Source: Polytrichum commune (lineage: Eukaryota; Streptophyta; Polytrichopsida; Polytrichales; Polytrichaceae). Taken from it: 64,000 nucleotides of DNA. Below, in pieces: positions 36,843 through 48,309 of this stretch (position 1 is its first letter; each line of letters begins with the position of its first letter). A model generated the notes under the pieces. The model did no database searches, was not told the DNA's origin, and worked only from the letters and a program-made list of their open reading frames with translations. The position numbers and the translations under genes are program-made. Location: the NCBI GenBank assembly GCA_950295325.1, contig OX485803.1, forward strand, positions 60,591,554-60,655,553. The letters run 5' to 3'.

Positions 36843-37974
36843 CTAACCACCTGATCCTAAGGTATTCATGCCTTAAAGTAACACCTTTCCTTTGGCGACA
36901 CCTATTTTTAATCCATAAATCATCAGTAAGTGAGTGCAATGGTGTCATCAAGTAAGTCATTGTTAAAAGTGATTAATTATATGCAGCATTAAGTTTACCT
37001 AGCACCACTGCGGCCATTCATAGTAGCGGTGTAAGAAGGATGCAAGAACGCTTTTAGAAGAGCACCAACTTATGCCAATCACAATGGCTAATTAGGAATT
37101 GATCTTCTCAACGAGATGGTATGAGAAGTGATCCACAAAAGGGGGAGAACACCTTCATTTAAAAGAAGATCCTTACTTCTGATAAGGTTGATTTTGTAAT
37201 AATTCTCACTTAGCAAATCCACCATCAATAGACCCCCCCCCCCCACTAGTTGATAGTAAAAGGCTCTTTCCTTAAGATGACTTTGATTTTTTTTTGTATT
37301 TTGCATCTGAATTTATTATTATTTTGAAATGTTTTGGGTAGAATCTATATAAATTCACTAATCTACAGGATTTTTTTGAGAATTTCTAAGTTACTTAACC
37401 TTCTTAAAATAGAAAAGTTTCTTAAAATGTCATTTTAAGGCCTCAGTACCTTATCCAATTCTATTGGTAGGTAGGCTTACATCCAATCTATTATCCTCTT
37501 TAAACCTTATTAACTCACAAGCATTAACTTACATATTCTACAATAAGAGCACATAAGAGAAAGAGTTGTTCCAATGGTAGTTCATGGAGCAAGGAATCGA
37601 TTATCAAGTAATTTGTTTGCTATATCCATGGATTTGAAGGTCCATATGTAGACCTTCCTAGTAATTTTGAAGGTTGTCCAAAGGATTTCATTTTTTACAA
37701 GTTGCTCATAAATTATATTTGTTTTTGGGCCTACCCAAGAAAAAATCATATTTGGAGCATGCTACCCAAAACCCAAACGAAACATTGTTAACAATTGAAA
37801 TATTTATGTCAATGAGGAACAATTTAATATATACATTGCTAGGGATACAAATGAAATAAACAAAAAATGCATATTAAAGTTGTACATACCATTCTCTTTG
37901 CTATATGTTAAGGATTTGATTTTTATATGATGATTTTTTTTACAACCTTGTTATCATAGAGGTAATATTCACAT
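36843..37974. other. AT-rich intergenic DNA, no gene
   Basis: Nothing coding was recognised. A C run lies at 37233-37243. Confidence 0.5.
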
Positions 37975-37982
37975 ATCCTATA

Positions 37983-39158
37983 CCCGGGTATGCAACTCTC
38001 GTGTTATATGGTCCTGATTATAATCACTTATAATGCGTTTTAGTCCAATATTGAGTGATACAATTTTTTTAATGTAGGAAACCCTTGTAGCCCTTCTAAT
38101 AAGGAATCCAAAAATGTAATTATATATAGGAAATGAATATATTTTGAAGCATATAATTGCATTAAAAACCTAATTATATGATTTTTTTAATACATGTACC
38201 ATAGGTCAAACTACCCAACTTTTTGGACTTTTTAATAAAATTTTAACATTGTGAATGACTTATAATTTTAATGGGAAGCAACTATTCGTGGCTTATAATT
38301 CTAATTGGAGGCAAATATTCGTGTGATTTTAAAAAAAATTATGTATAGGCAAGTTACTGGTCTAACTGTTGGGATAGAAAACTAATGATTTGTGTTAGGA
38401 TATAGTTGAGGTATGTATTTTTAAGACCATATACATCATATGGTGCCCCGACTACTCAAGGGTATCATGGGGTATTTCAAAATATCATGGGTTCCCGGTT
38501 TAGGGTTAGGGCTTAGGGTTTGAGGCTTCTATATATTCGCTTTGAAGCTTTTGTGTTCGGTTTTGGAGCCTTTGTGTCTTTGCTTTGGAGTGTGCGGCTT
38601 TGCTTTGGAGCCTTTGTGTCGTCGCTTTGGAGTGTGCTTGTGCTCATTTGGGAGGGTCATCCTTGGCTTAAACAAACACATGGATTGTGAGATGAAGCGT
38701 AGAGGCTCATGTAGTGGAGGTAGAGATAGGGAGAAGGAATATGTTACACATGTAATTGCCACAGCTCCTTCCCAAAGAGGGAGACCTCGAAAGGACCCTC
38801 TATCATTTGTGAGTACTAATCCGACATCTACATTGAATACCCCTCTTAGACGCTCTACAAGGTTAAAAAACTAGGTGTTTCAATTGTTTATATACGTTGG
38901 AGTCTTTTTTTTAATAAATATGCAACCCAACTTTTTTTCATCTCGTTTATTTAATTTGGTCTTCACCCAACTTTTTTTTCATCTCATTTTATTTAATTTG
39001 GTCTTTACCCAATTTTTTTTTCATTTCATTTTATTTAATTTGGTCTTCACCCAACTTTTTTATCATTTTAATTTGATATAATTTTTATAAAAGCCGTCCT
39101 CTAAGCCGTTTTTAATACGATGCCCCCTTGCGTATAATATGGGAGTTGCGTACCCGGG
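37983..39158. mobile_element. 1176-bp TIR element (long member of the family at 30034)
   Basis: The left end CCCGGGTATGCAACTCTCGT and the right end in reverse complement CCCGGGTACGCAACTCCCAT define the TIRs. A perfect eight-base target duplication ATCCTATA flanks it (37975-37982 and 39159-39166). The outer 350 bases on the left and 290 on the right match the 531-bp element. The middle (about 38340-38870) is extra and holds an open frame. Near the right end a unit of about 42 bases (TTTATTTAATTTGGTCTTCA with CCCAACTTTTTTTCATCTC) is repeated three times, against once in the short element. Confidence 0.85.
38542..38874 (+). CDS. open frame with AT-hook-like motif inside the TIR element
   Basis: A 110-residue open frame occupies the part of the element that is missing in its short relative. 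The N-terminal third comes from an irregular repeat (GCTTTGGAGCCTTTGTGTC-like units) and is cysteine/leucine-rich. The C-terminal part has QRGRPRKDP, an AT-hook-like DNA-binding motif, and ends in the basic RRSTRLKN. No transposase domain is seen. It may be the tail end of a transposon protein, a captured gene piece, or chance; the 5' end is probably not a true start. The frame ends just before the element's conserved right arm resumes. Confidence 0.3.
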   Translation: MKLLCSVLEPLCLCFGVCGFALEPLCRRFGVCLCSFGRVILGLNKHMDCEMKRRGSCSGGRDREKEYVTHVIATAPSQRGRPRKDPLSFVSTNPTSTLNTPLRRSTRLKN

Positions 39159-39166
39159 ATCCTATA

Positions 39167-42100
39167 TCAACAAATTATGCCAAGCCTATGTACCCTCACT
39201 AGTTGTCACACTTTGATTGTTACATACTTATCGTGGGATAAGATAGAATATTGTGAGCCCTTGGAAAACAAATGTTTAGTGTACTTGTCATTTTACCATG
39301 TGACTCCAATGTGACCATGACATTAACCATACACTTCATAATTTGGATGATGTAACTCATATTTAAGTAAAATCGGACAAATTGTCAAAATCTGGACTTT
39401 TTGGTTGCTTTACTACTATGGGCGGGTCTACCAATACACTTTAACACACCCAAATTTTATGGGAGGAACATGAATCTTTAATGATTACCTGAATGCTATG
39501 CTATTAACTTATGGTGGAAAAAATCAAATATCTTTTTTTTGATGTTAAATCCATATAAATAAATGTTGAATAGTGAATATACAATCAAAACAATTCCTAT
39601 AATATTATCATTACCAACTCTGCATATTCTCTTGAACAATGCGGGTTACTATGTGAGAGAAGGCCGTTAGATATGAACTCCATGACCTTAAAATGTAGAA
39701 AACATAGATATAAGTATGTCCATAGAATATGTTGTGGTCCATGAACATGGTCCATTTTCACAGTCTTTATATTAAGCTTAAGGTCCCATCAATTGCAAAA
39801 TTGGATTTGATTTTCCTACAGTACAAGCTATGGATGAATTTCAAGGGCCCTTAAAATTTTATAGTCAAAGGTCTTGGTTCATGTGTAAAGTGGCCCTAAA
39901 GTATCCTATTGGAAAAATAAGATCATTGTGGCCCACACTAATAGGACAATCTAATATACATGAGCTTGTGAAAAATGATCATGACTTTTATCATAGTCAA
40001 TTAATTCTCATGGGATCCATCAAAGACTCAAACCAAGCATTGTAAACTTGGCTAAAAACACAAGCACCCAAGTTGAACGCTCATGCGTGAAATTGGCTTT
40101 ACTTACTAGCATGTGTTAGACTAACGCTCCCCGCCAATGATAAGGCTCATTTCTTTCAATTTTGTGTTAAGTGATACTAAAATCATGAAAACATCATGCT
40201 CATTAACCATACATTTCAAGAAAATTAGTGTGTGCTCTAAGGTGCTTGTCAATTGATAAAATAGGTTATTGCAAACACATGCTTGTTAGTGAATAGTATT
40301 AGAATGAACAAAGCCCATACTTTTTAGTGATTAGTGTTGCTATGAATAGTACTTTCACTCAATATTGCCAAGATAAATTATAGTGCTTCCTAGATCTTTT
40401 GGTGGCACTAATTTCATAGTGTAAAGAAGTTTAGTATCACCTTCACTAATTTCCCACATGCACAATTAATCCTCCCTTCCTAGTAGGGATAATCAGTCTA
40501 GTGAAGGAAGTAAGTTGCTTGTGCTTCTGCAAACTTGTAACTTTGTCAACACCATCAATTAGTTATTGTCACCACTGTTAATGCCCATGTTTTCATTTTC
40601 GAGTTAAACATCACCCCCATTCTGAATCATCAAAGCAATGACTGAACCTTCTAAACAAATATGGATGAATTATGATTCATTGTCTGTAATTTATGGAGAA
40701 TTTTAGGAGGACGACAAGTTTGTTTTGCCAAATCTGAGATGGTACAATCACTAACAACAACTAACTATTTTAAATCTACACCAGCAATGGTGCTTTATGT
40801 GGTCACTTGTCCTATGTATCCAGCTGGTTTCAAGTTTCAATTGGACTTTAAGCATCATATAAGTGGTCAAATTCCAATATTGTGTTCATAAAATTTGATC
40901 ATGTCATTCTAAGCAGAGCTCTACAATCTCAGTGAAAACATGTAATTTCATTCGTGAAACTTAGTGTCAACATTTGAAAGAGGATAATCACATTGACAAC
41001 TTTCAGAGTCATATTATGTAACCAATTCCACATGAGTTTTTTTGTGGACCACAATGTATCCAGTAGGTGTCTCATAGGCAAAGTTTCAAACTCCATGAAA
41101 AACACTCTTCATGAATGTGGAACATATACACCCAAATAGACACATTCCAAACACATGTAAGCTCCAAATATGAGCACTTTACAATGCATTGCATACGTAC
41201 TTTAAGGGATCATACAAACTTCCCATCCCAAGATTCTTACCAGCATGTTCGCAGACTGCATATTTCAGCTCCATGATCCAACAATCAAATTGGTGTACAA
41301 GTGGACTTGGAAGTGGCCACAATAGGCACAGACATGGGCGAACAAAGGTCATTTCAGGGGCAGATCAACGAGGGAGACCCTATTATTAATCGTATCTGTG
41401 TCAGAATATTCTTTTTCAAAACCACGGGCTTGAAGACCCTAATTCCGCCCGAAATCAAGAGATTGTTAATTACGGCTTCCTTTATTCAGCTTCACAGCCT
41501 GAATTGTTGCAAGAGCACATTACACTTATTTATAGCCCTTCTGACCTACGACAGACCTCAGATTGGGTCCAAATCATTTTTTTTTAATTTTAATTTTGCT
41601 TTTGGAGACAGAAGGCCAACAAAGCCAACGCCAAAGTAAAGCATTAAGAACCAAGAAAACGCGCGCACATCGAGGGGCGCGGGGCCCTCGGACGCGAAAC
41701 ACCGCCACGTATTAAGAAGGGTCCAGATCATTTAGCTTTGGTCATTGGCGCAATCTATTGTCCGAGATTAATACCAGTCATCGCTGACAAAGGCGACGTA
41801 TCGGAACTAACAGACGATCCACTCGGCGGGATGATTATAACGGCGAAACACATTTCACTATCCTGAACACATCATGTTCCTCCAGATTTTGGGTATAATT
41901 TTTGAAAAATACTATACACAATACACAATAGGGCGACATTATTGACGACGCATAAGTATTTCATCGTCTGTACCAGCATCAAAACTAGTTCAAGCAAGAG
42001 CAACCGTGGCACGAGTCCAGACGATTTGTATTGAACTGCTTTTCCGGCTTCAGGTGGACTGCATTTAGAGTAGTAGGAAATGTAAACGATGTCAAAGAAT

Positions 42101-42189
42101 GCGTACAAGCTTCCTTTCAAGAAAATTTAAGCTATGTGATTTTGTTGAATTGCGTTTACCACCTCACACTCGCGTGATATCTAACAAAG
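39167..42189. other. intergenic DNA, no gene
   Basis: No gene was recognised in 3 kb. Near 39884-39898 GTGTAAAGTGGCCCTAAA is like the right end of the Harbinger-like elements at 9303 and 45619. The open frames at 41189-41639 lack motifs. GC content rises locally near 41650-41720. Confidence 0.5.
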
Positions 42190-42475
42190 CGGACGAAATA
42201 AGTATTTTGATCATCACCGAAGTACGCACGACAGCCAACAAATTGATGAATGGAATTGGACAATGCTTCATGTGAACTGCTTTGCGTCATCACTTTCATT
42301 ATAATTGACGGACAACTACAAAAAATGGTGATCACTGATCTGGTCCTAGATGCTAAATTGTACATATTACCATTCGCTCACAGAATGTTGAGGTTACAAT
42401 TACCAATGATATTGCAACCCAAACTGTGAGGAACCTCACAACCTTAACTTGTCACGAGGGCTTTTATTCTTTTTC
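42190..42475 (-). other. conserved 3' flank of EXL copy 3 with polyadenylation signal
   Basis: On the minus strand AATAAA (42463-42468) lies in AGAATAAAAGCCCTCGTGAC. It is followed by GGGTTGCAATATCATTGG, TGTACAATTTAGC, CCAGATCAGTGATCACC, TTGTCCGTCAATTATAATGA and AAGTGATGACGC, matching the blocks after copies 1 and 2. Confidence 0.7.
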
Positions 42476-42566
42476 CATCACCACAAACAAATAATACCTT
42501 CTCAACGAAGGGGAGAAAAAGACTTAATAATTTAGATAAGCATCGTGGGCACCGCCCGTTGCAACC

Positions 42567-43553
42567 TTACTTGGGCATGGTCTTGCACAGCTTCGTTTTG
42601 GGATTCCAAAGAGCCGGCAAAAGATATCCACGCCCATTGATACCGAATGCATTAAAACTACGATTATTCTTATCTTTCAAGAGGTCTCCAGGGGATCCTG
42701 CGAAAGAGTTTGCTCCAAACAGCCCCTGACACGATGTTGCAGCCTCCAATGGATAACCGATATCTCCTTGGAATAATCCACTGTTGTCGGGATTGGTTGC
42801 ACATCCGGCGAGCACAGTGGCGATGGTGATGATCATGCCGTCACAACCCACATCGCCATTGGGAGCCAACAACGCAGTAAATTTGGGCGCACCTGCATAA
42901 GTCGGCGAAGCGAAGGGCCATGCGCACATACCTGCGCACTGCGTCCCGGGATTACCCACCCAAGCATACACCAACTTCGTCTTCGAAGACGTCACGGTGG
43001 AATGCGATCCGCAGCTAGACACGCAGAAGCCGTCCACTTGCACATCGGCAGCTGTAAGGACCAAATACACACCGTTGGGATTGGTACCCAGCTTCGTCAA
43101 TGAAGCTATCACGATGGACTCGATCTGCTTAGTGGTCAGCTTCTTGCCCAAAGAATAGCTGTTATCATACTGGCCTCCCAACGTCACGGTCTTCGACACG
43201 CCGAGGTTTTTGGAATTCTTGTAATCACCGGTCACGGACCACCAGCTGGCCACGCTCGGTTGCTTCACGAGCTTGGCTTGCGCCGCCGAGGGGCAGAACG
43301 ACCCGATGAAGTCCAAAATGATGTTCTTCTGCGCCTTCGTGAATCCTCCATACCAGATGATGTACACGGGGATAGAAGATGTCAAGATCGGCCCATTGTG
43401 GTAAATTAATTGGAACTGGTTGGACACCAATCCCAGCCTCCGACCTTCCAAGGACGATTGCCTATAGGGAGGCACAATAGCGGCTTGGGCAACAGATCCC
43501 AGGCACGCAGCCACCATCACCAGCAATGCTGGCCATAACGTCGGTGAAGCCAT
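42567..43553 (-). CDS. EXL: EXORDIUM-like (PHI-1 family) secreted protein, copy 3
   Basis: A single exon encodes 328 residues, the same length as copy 2. The ATG at 43553 (complement) starts the same signal peptide (ending SVAQA); the frame is open further only to a TTG. All family landmarks are present: VYIIWYGGF, WW, VDGFC, YAWVGN, CAWPFA, DGMIITIATV, YPLEAATSC and LLPALWNPKT. It shares the cysteine pair C237/C251 with copy 2 and has one further, unpaired cysteine at residue 87, where copies 1 and 2 have alanine or serine. It differs most from copy 2 around residues 188-222 and in the last 60 residues. It faces copy 2 tail to tail, 7.8 kb away, and is an inverted duplicate of it. Confidence 0.95.
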   Translation of the reverse strand: MASPTLWPALLVMVAACLGSVAQAAIVPPYRQSSLEGRRLGLVSNQFQLIYHNGPILTSSIPVYIIWYGGFTKAQKNIILDFIGSFCPSAAQAKLVKQPSVASWWSVTGDYKNSKNLGVSKTVTLGGQYDNSYSLGKKLTTKQIESIVIASLTKLGTNPNGVYLVLTAADVQVDGFCVSSCGSHSTVTSSKTKLVYAWVGNPGTQCAGMCAWPFASPTYAGAPKFTALLAPNGDVGCDGMIITIATVLAGCATNPDNSGLFQGDIGYPLEAATSCQGLFGANSFAGSPGDLLKDKNNRSFNAFGINGRGYLLPALWNPKTKLCKTMPK

Positions 43554-43974
43554 GCAGGAAGCCAAGCTAGTCCAGTGTTAACACCTCCTTGGTCCCCTCG
43601 CCACACTGCTCCTCCGAATTCGAAGAGAGGGGCGGAATGCAAGACAACGCAATGCACCTGGCACCAGGTGATGATAAGAAGAACGCCAGGCCGGGGTGCC
43701 AGCCTCCCTCCCCTGCAGCTGTCACCTTCCCACTTACCGCCCTGCCGATCCCTGCACCAATGCTGAGGTGGAGCGCCAACTCGGCATGCGAGAATCAGAG
43801 ATCTGAATCACCGGGGCGGGCAGGAGGTGATCGAGGAGGGCGTCGAGCAGAGCGGCGATGGCAGCCGGGACCTGGAGCCCTGACGGGACTGCTTGCGACG
43901 CGGCTCCGCTCAAAATTAGGCCTCGGCCGCACTGGGGAGTCCGCAGGACAAGGAACAGTTTGCCCCGAATAAGC
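43554..43974 (-). promoter_or_regulatory. conserved 5' region of EXL copy 3
   Basis: This is the minus-strand equivalent of 33272-33753. The part 43790-43974 matches the far upstream block of copy 2 (from GCTTATTCGGGGCAAACTG), and 43554-43645 matches its near-ATG leader (TCTTGCATTCCGCCC, GGAGGAGCAGTGTGGCGAGG). A frame is open through the far block on the minus strand and reads LLDALLDHLLPAPVIQIS; the same words occur in copy 2, but there a one-base insertion further upstream breaks the frame. Confidence 0.6.
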
Positions 43975-45029
43975 GAGATAACCACGCCCTCCCCCTGCTT
44001 CCAAAACCTTCTGCCAAATAGCAAAGTGGATGGATTTTCCAATCTAATTGAAGCTCACCCAGCACAGGCTAGCCTCACTCAACCTGCTCAAGTCATCATT
44101 CACTCACCCAAGCCCCAGGGCCAGCCGCCCCCTACAATCTTGCGGAATCAGTAAGTACATGTTGATTTGGAGAGTTTCTACCATCTTAACATTAGCCTCC
44201 CATGATCATGGGTTTCAGTCATAGGAAAAGAAAAGAAAAACTCAACTCTAATTCCTCACTCAGAGCATGTTCATGGGTTGTTTGTTGAAAGCCCGGCCCT
44301 GCAACAAAACTATCCTGGGTTAGTACTGTTCTCCCTCTTTAGTATGACACGTTTGGGAAACACAGGACAAGTCGTATTATCGTGGTGTCGTCTTCTCATT
44401 AATATGATAAATGGCGTAAAGTTGTTGTGTTACTGAGGGGATATGAAAACGTAAGTTAATATGAGCTTTAACAATGAGTTTAAGCAATATAGATGGTGTG
44501 AAATGATAACTTATAACTCCAAACAAATACAAATATTTTCAAGAACTCTTGAAATAAGAGTCCAAAGATCTCTAGTGTTGCCTACTCAAGTTAGCAATTG
44601 TCATCTTACCTAAATTCCCTACTAACTTTTGAAAACTAATAATTTCATTGACACCAACATATAAAGAGTTCTCTAATAAGAAACTAGACAACAATGATGC
44701 ATGACGTTTAGCATCACTAGCTTTACTCTAGGCAGAGTAACATCATCCACATCTATTGAATCTAGATCAACAAAACGAAATTAGAGATTACAAGAATGCA
44801 AGAGAGTGCACAAGATACCGGCGATACTATATCACCATGAGCACAAGGCAACATACTAGGTAGGAGGCCACTCTAACCCTAACCATGTCCATTCTACACT
44901 AGTAACCCTAATTCTCATGAAGTTTCCAATGATAGTTAAAGTTCCCAAGTAGTCCCCAAGTGAAGATGGACATGTTTTAGATGTACATAACATAGATGAA
45001 AGAAATTTTAGCATTAAATACCTCTTTAA
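43975..45029. other. intergenic DNA, no gene
   Basis: GC-rich at first (flank of copy 3), then AT-rich. No gene seen. Confidence 0.5.
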
Positions 45030-45031
45030 TA

Positions 45032-45424
45032 CTCCCTCCGTTTCAAAATAAAAGTTACTTTTGGACATAAATTACATTATGAAATAAAAGTTACATTTGG
45101 TGAAATTTCTCTCAAACTTTGCCAAACGAACTGGAATGTTGCCAGAAACAATGTAAATGTTGTTGCTGATGAACTACCCGATCAAATAACAATTGATATT
45201 TGGACTCGACAGCGTAGACGCATATCAACGCGGTTTTATGTGTGAGATCAATCAGTGTCAATCGTCAATGACGATGAATGGGCATTACTATGGACACCCC
45301 TAGCTCGCCGGAAAGCGCTTAGTGAGAGCTATGCAACACACGCAGTTTCGTGCTAAAAGTGCAAAAATTTACCTTAAGCCTGCAGATTTTCTAAAACATA
45401 AATTTTATTCTGAAATGGAGGGAG
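45032..45424. mobile_element. Stowaway-like (Tc1/mariner) MITE, 393 bp
   Basis: The left end CTCCCTCCGTTTCAAAATAA, after TA (45030-45031), is the familiar terminus of plant Stowaway elements. The right end in reverse complement is CTCCCTCCATTTCAGAATAA, followed by TT where TA is expected. The termini pair for about 27 bases with few mismatches. No transposase. Confidence 0.85.
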
Positions 45425-45618
45425 TTTAACAAAACAAAGATTCTAAATGTCACATTATCGAGTGTTGTAGTTGTATAAAAGAGGGACTTTAGAACTAAAA
45501 AGTTTGGTCTCACAAAAACGTGTTGTAATATTGAGGGTGTTGTATAAACGAGTGTTGTGTTAACAAGGTTAGATTGCAGTAGGGTAGTTTGCTCGTCACA
45601 TAACCTAGTCATCCACTT

Positions 45619-46114
45619 AGGGCCGCTTTACACCTAGAGGCCGGGGCAATTTCACTTGAGGCCAATTGCATGAAACTTCAACCTCTTTTGGGTTGGAGGC
45701 CGGCCTCAACTACACATTATAATAAGATTATAATGGGGACCAATTTTTCCATATGTAAAGGCCTTTGGGCCAAGAAGCAAGGCCGATTCAATAAATCTAG
45801 CATAATCTAGCATAGAGCCATTCATATTTCCACATAATCCAATGGATATAGTTCGTTGAAAAAAAATCATATTTTATTTTTAAAAAATTAATTAAAATGT
45901 GACATTGGCCCTCCATTTGGGTGCACCCAATTCAACAAGCTCGGGCCGTGTCATACCATGCGTTTTTTGATTAAAAAAATCATACCACCAAATCGGCCCG
46001 GCCTCTAAGTGTAAAGGGGTTGGAGCCGCTTTCAACCTTTTGAGCAATCACAAGTGAGGATTTCAAGCCTCTTACACAACGAATTGGCCCGGCCTCTAGG
46101 TGTAAAGTGCCCCT
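45619..46114. mobile_element. Harbinger-like MITE with TTAGGGCC ends
   Basis: The left end TTAGGGCCGCTTTACACC continues TAGAGGCCGGGGCAATT. The right end in reverse complement is TTAGGGGCACTTTACACC continuing TAGAGGCCGGGCCAATT. The inverted repeats are about 36 bases. A second internal copy of the terminus (GGCCTCTAAGTGTAAAGG) lies near 45998-46020, suggesting an internal rearrangement. The ends resemble those of the element at 9303. No target duplication could be assigned and there is no transposase. Confidence 0.7.
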
Positions 46115-46531
46115 AAGTTCTTGGGCATGCTTTGAGACATGTTGTGGGAAGTGACATAGATGTTTTGGATACATTGCTAATGATCTTAACAACAAGTTCA
46201 AATTGAAATATGCGGGCTTTCAAGACATTGACCTGTTAATTGATTATTGAGAAAAACCTATATTAATGTATGAGAGAGAAAGAGAGAGATCCTAAAATGC
46301 CTATGTGGTCATGCACGCTTGCAAGTCATATATTTCATACTTGACACATACATATACACACAACATAAAACATAGATAATATTATCATAGTATCTATGCA
46401 TATGTTACATATTATGTAAAAACACGATATTTGATATTTTGAGAGAGTGGGATCCTCTCAAAATAATATTGGCCATTTGGACACCTAAAAGTCATGTTAG
46501 GTTGATAAATACTAGATTATACTTCAGACGT

Positions 46532-46976
46532 GTAGTTTCCATTAAAATGAGAGTATGTTAAGCTGGGAAATTGACTCATTTAGGTTGAGTCGACCTAAAT
46601 GAGGACAATATTTTGTCAATTTAGGTTGAGTCGACCTAAATGAGGACAATATTTTGTCAATTTAGGTTGAGTCGACCTAAATGAGGACAATATTTTGTCA
46701 ATTTAGGTTGAGTCGACCTAAATGAGGACAATATTTTGTCAATTTAGGTTGAGTCGACCTAAATGAGGACAATATTTTGTCAATTTAAGTTGAGTCGACC
46801 TAAATGAGGACATTATGTTGTCAATTTAGGTTGAGTCGACCTAAATGAGGACAATTATGTTAGTCAATTTAGGTTGAGTCGACCTAAATGAGGACAATAT
46901 GTTGTTAATTTAGGTTGAGTCGACCTCAATGAGCTGATTTCCCAGCTTAACATACTCTCATTTTAATGGAAACTAC
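46532..46976. mobile_element. 445-bp element with perfect 40-bp TIRs around a palindromic minisatellite
   Basis: The first 40 bases (46532-46571, starting GTAGTTTCCATTAAAATGAG) are repeated exactly in reverse complement at 46937-46976. Between them lie nine copies of a 41-bp unit. There is no transposase and no obvious target duplication (left flank CAGACGT, right flank GGCGGAA). It looks like a young or well-preserved MITE; the class is unknown. Confidence 0.85.
46576..46935. repeat. nine-copy 41-bp minisatellite with palindromic core
   Basis: The core AGGTTGAGTCGACCT is near-palindromic and extends to TTTAGGT...ACCTAAA. GTCGAC starts at 46589, 46630, 46671, 46712, 46753, 46794, 46835, 46878 and 46919: an exact 41-base period except for one 43-base unit. 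The linker GAGGACAATATTTTGTCA is nearly identical between copies; the last three copies vary most. Each unit carries TGAGTC, half of a GCN4-like site. Confidence 0.95.
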
Positions 46977-47228
46977 GGCGGAATTTACGGCGGAAAATCA
47001 AATGTTATTTTTTTACTTGTACTCTACAACTTTCCAGTGGTTTTCATTTCATTCTTGGATTAATAGTTTGCTTTATGTACTCTCAATTCACTGGAAAACT
47101 CTCATTTGAATGAATATTGTGTTTAAAGTAGTATGTATGTGTTGTATGTAATACATGTACTATATGCCATATGTTAATGTGAGTGTGTATTTGAAGACCT
47201 TCCAAAGAAACTTCAATTGCCCTTAGTA

Positions 47229-47462
47229 GGAACACAAAACTAAATATTTTGTTTAGTGTCACTTACTATTTGAAATTCCGCAATGTTATAATTATTTATT
47301 GTATATCTCAATTTTTGCCAACAAAGGTCGAATTGATTTTTTGGACATTGTAAAATATTAACATCTTTACTTGGTAGAACATTACATTAATATATAGCAA
47401 TGTGTAACAGTAAATAGTAAGTTGCATAAAATACAATATTTAGTGTAGTTTAGTTGGTGTTG
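47229..47462. mobile_element. diverged copy of the 9734-9957 MITE, opposite orientation
   Basis: It shares, in reverse complement with 9734-9957, ATTTAGTGT..ACTT, GGAATT..GCAATGTT, TTTATTGTA.ATCTCA, CCAACAA, TTTGGACATT and CTTTACTTGGTAGAA. Its own ends pair as CTAAATATT...AACTTACTATTT. No coding capacity. Confidence 0.6.
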
Positions 47463-48309
47463 TACCTCCACTAAGTAATAAGAAATTTAGCAAATGAGGT
47501 TAAGCAACCTGCTTCTTACCCTTGTTAAAGTTTAGTCCTTTTCTCAATTTATCTTTCACCTTGGTCACCTCCCCCAACAATTTGTAGTCATTGTCAATGA
47601 CAATAACAATAAAAATAACAACTCCTTTAACCATGTCAATGTTTCTACTATTAGCATTTCTTGGGAGAAATGTGGGTCCAATCTAAGAATGGTTATATTT
47701 ATTTATAAAAATTAGGAGCACTAAAGCGGAGAAAAAACAACACGATGTCACATTTGTCATGATTCAATACATTTGATAACTTTGTGAACCATAGGAAGAA
47801 AGGTCTAGGGGTGGACTCTTCATTGGAAATCTTATCAAATGACACGTGTGGGTTGCTATGGAATTAAACCCTTTATATATGAGAGGATAACAAGTGTATA
47901 TGTACTAACAACAAGCTAGAAATGAACTCATATATTTATACTAAGTTTCTCAATGTAATGTAATAATTGCCTCCACTACATATAAATCTCAAATAGAATA
48001 AGAATTTATTTTAAAAATTTTGAATTTTCACTTTCCAATGAGAAGATCATTGAACACTTTTTCATACAGAGCATGTAACTCAACAAGTGCATCAAGCAAA
48101 CAAAGACAAAAGCATAATAATTTAGCCACAATCCATAGAGCAAAACTCAAGGGAGCCCATGAGCATTCAATTTGTAAAAACCTAGAACCCAATGCAAACC
48201 CAAATAGAATGATAAAGTAGTTATTGAGAAATATTACCATATAACAACAATGAATGAAAATATGAATTGGATGGAACTAGCCTAAATGATGGTTCTATCA
48301 AAAGAATTT
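47463..48309. other. AT-rich intergenic DNA, no gene
   Basis: Nothing recognised. The short open frames at 48020-48240 overlap on opposite strands. Confidence 0.5.

Noticed and set aside
46576-46935. CRISPR-like array of palindromic repeats
   Set aside because: The 41-base units are repeated as a whole; the 'spacers' are the same in nearly every copy, and the array lies between transposon-like inverted ends in plant DNA.
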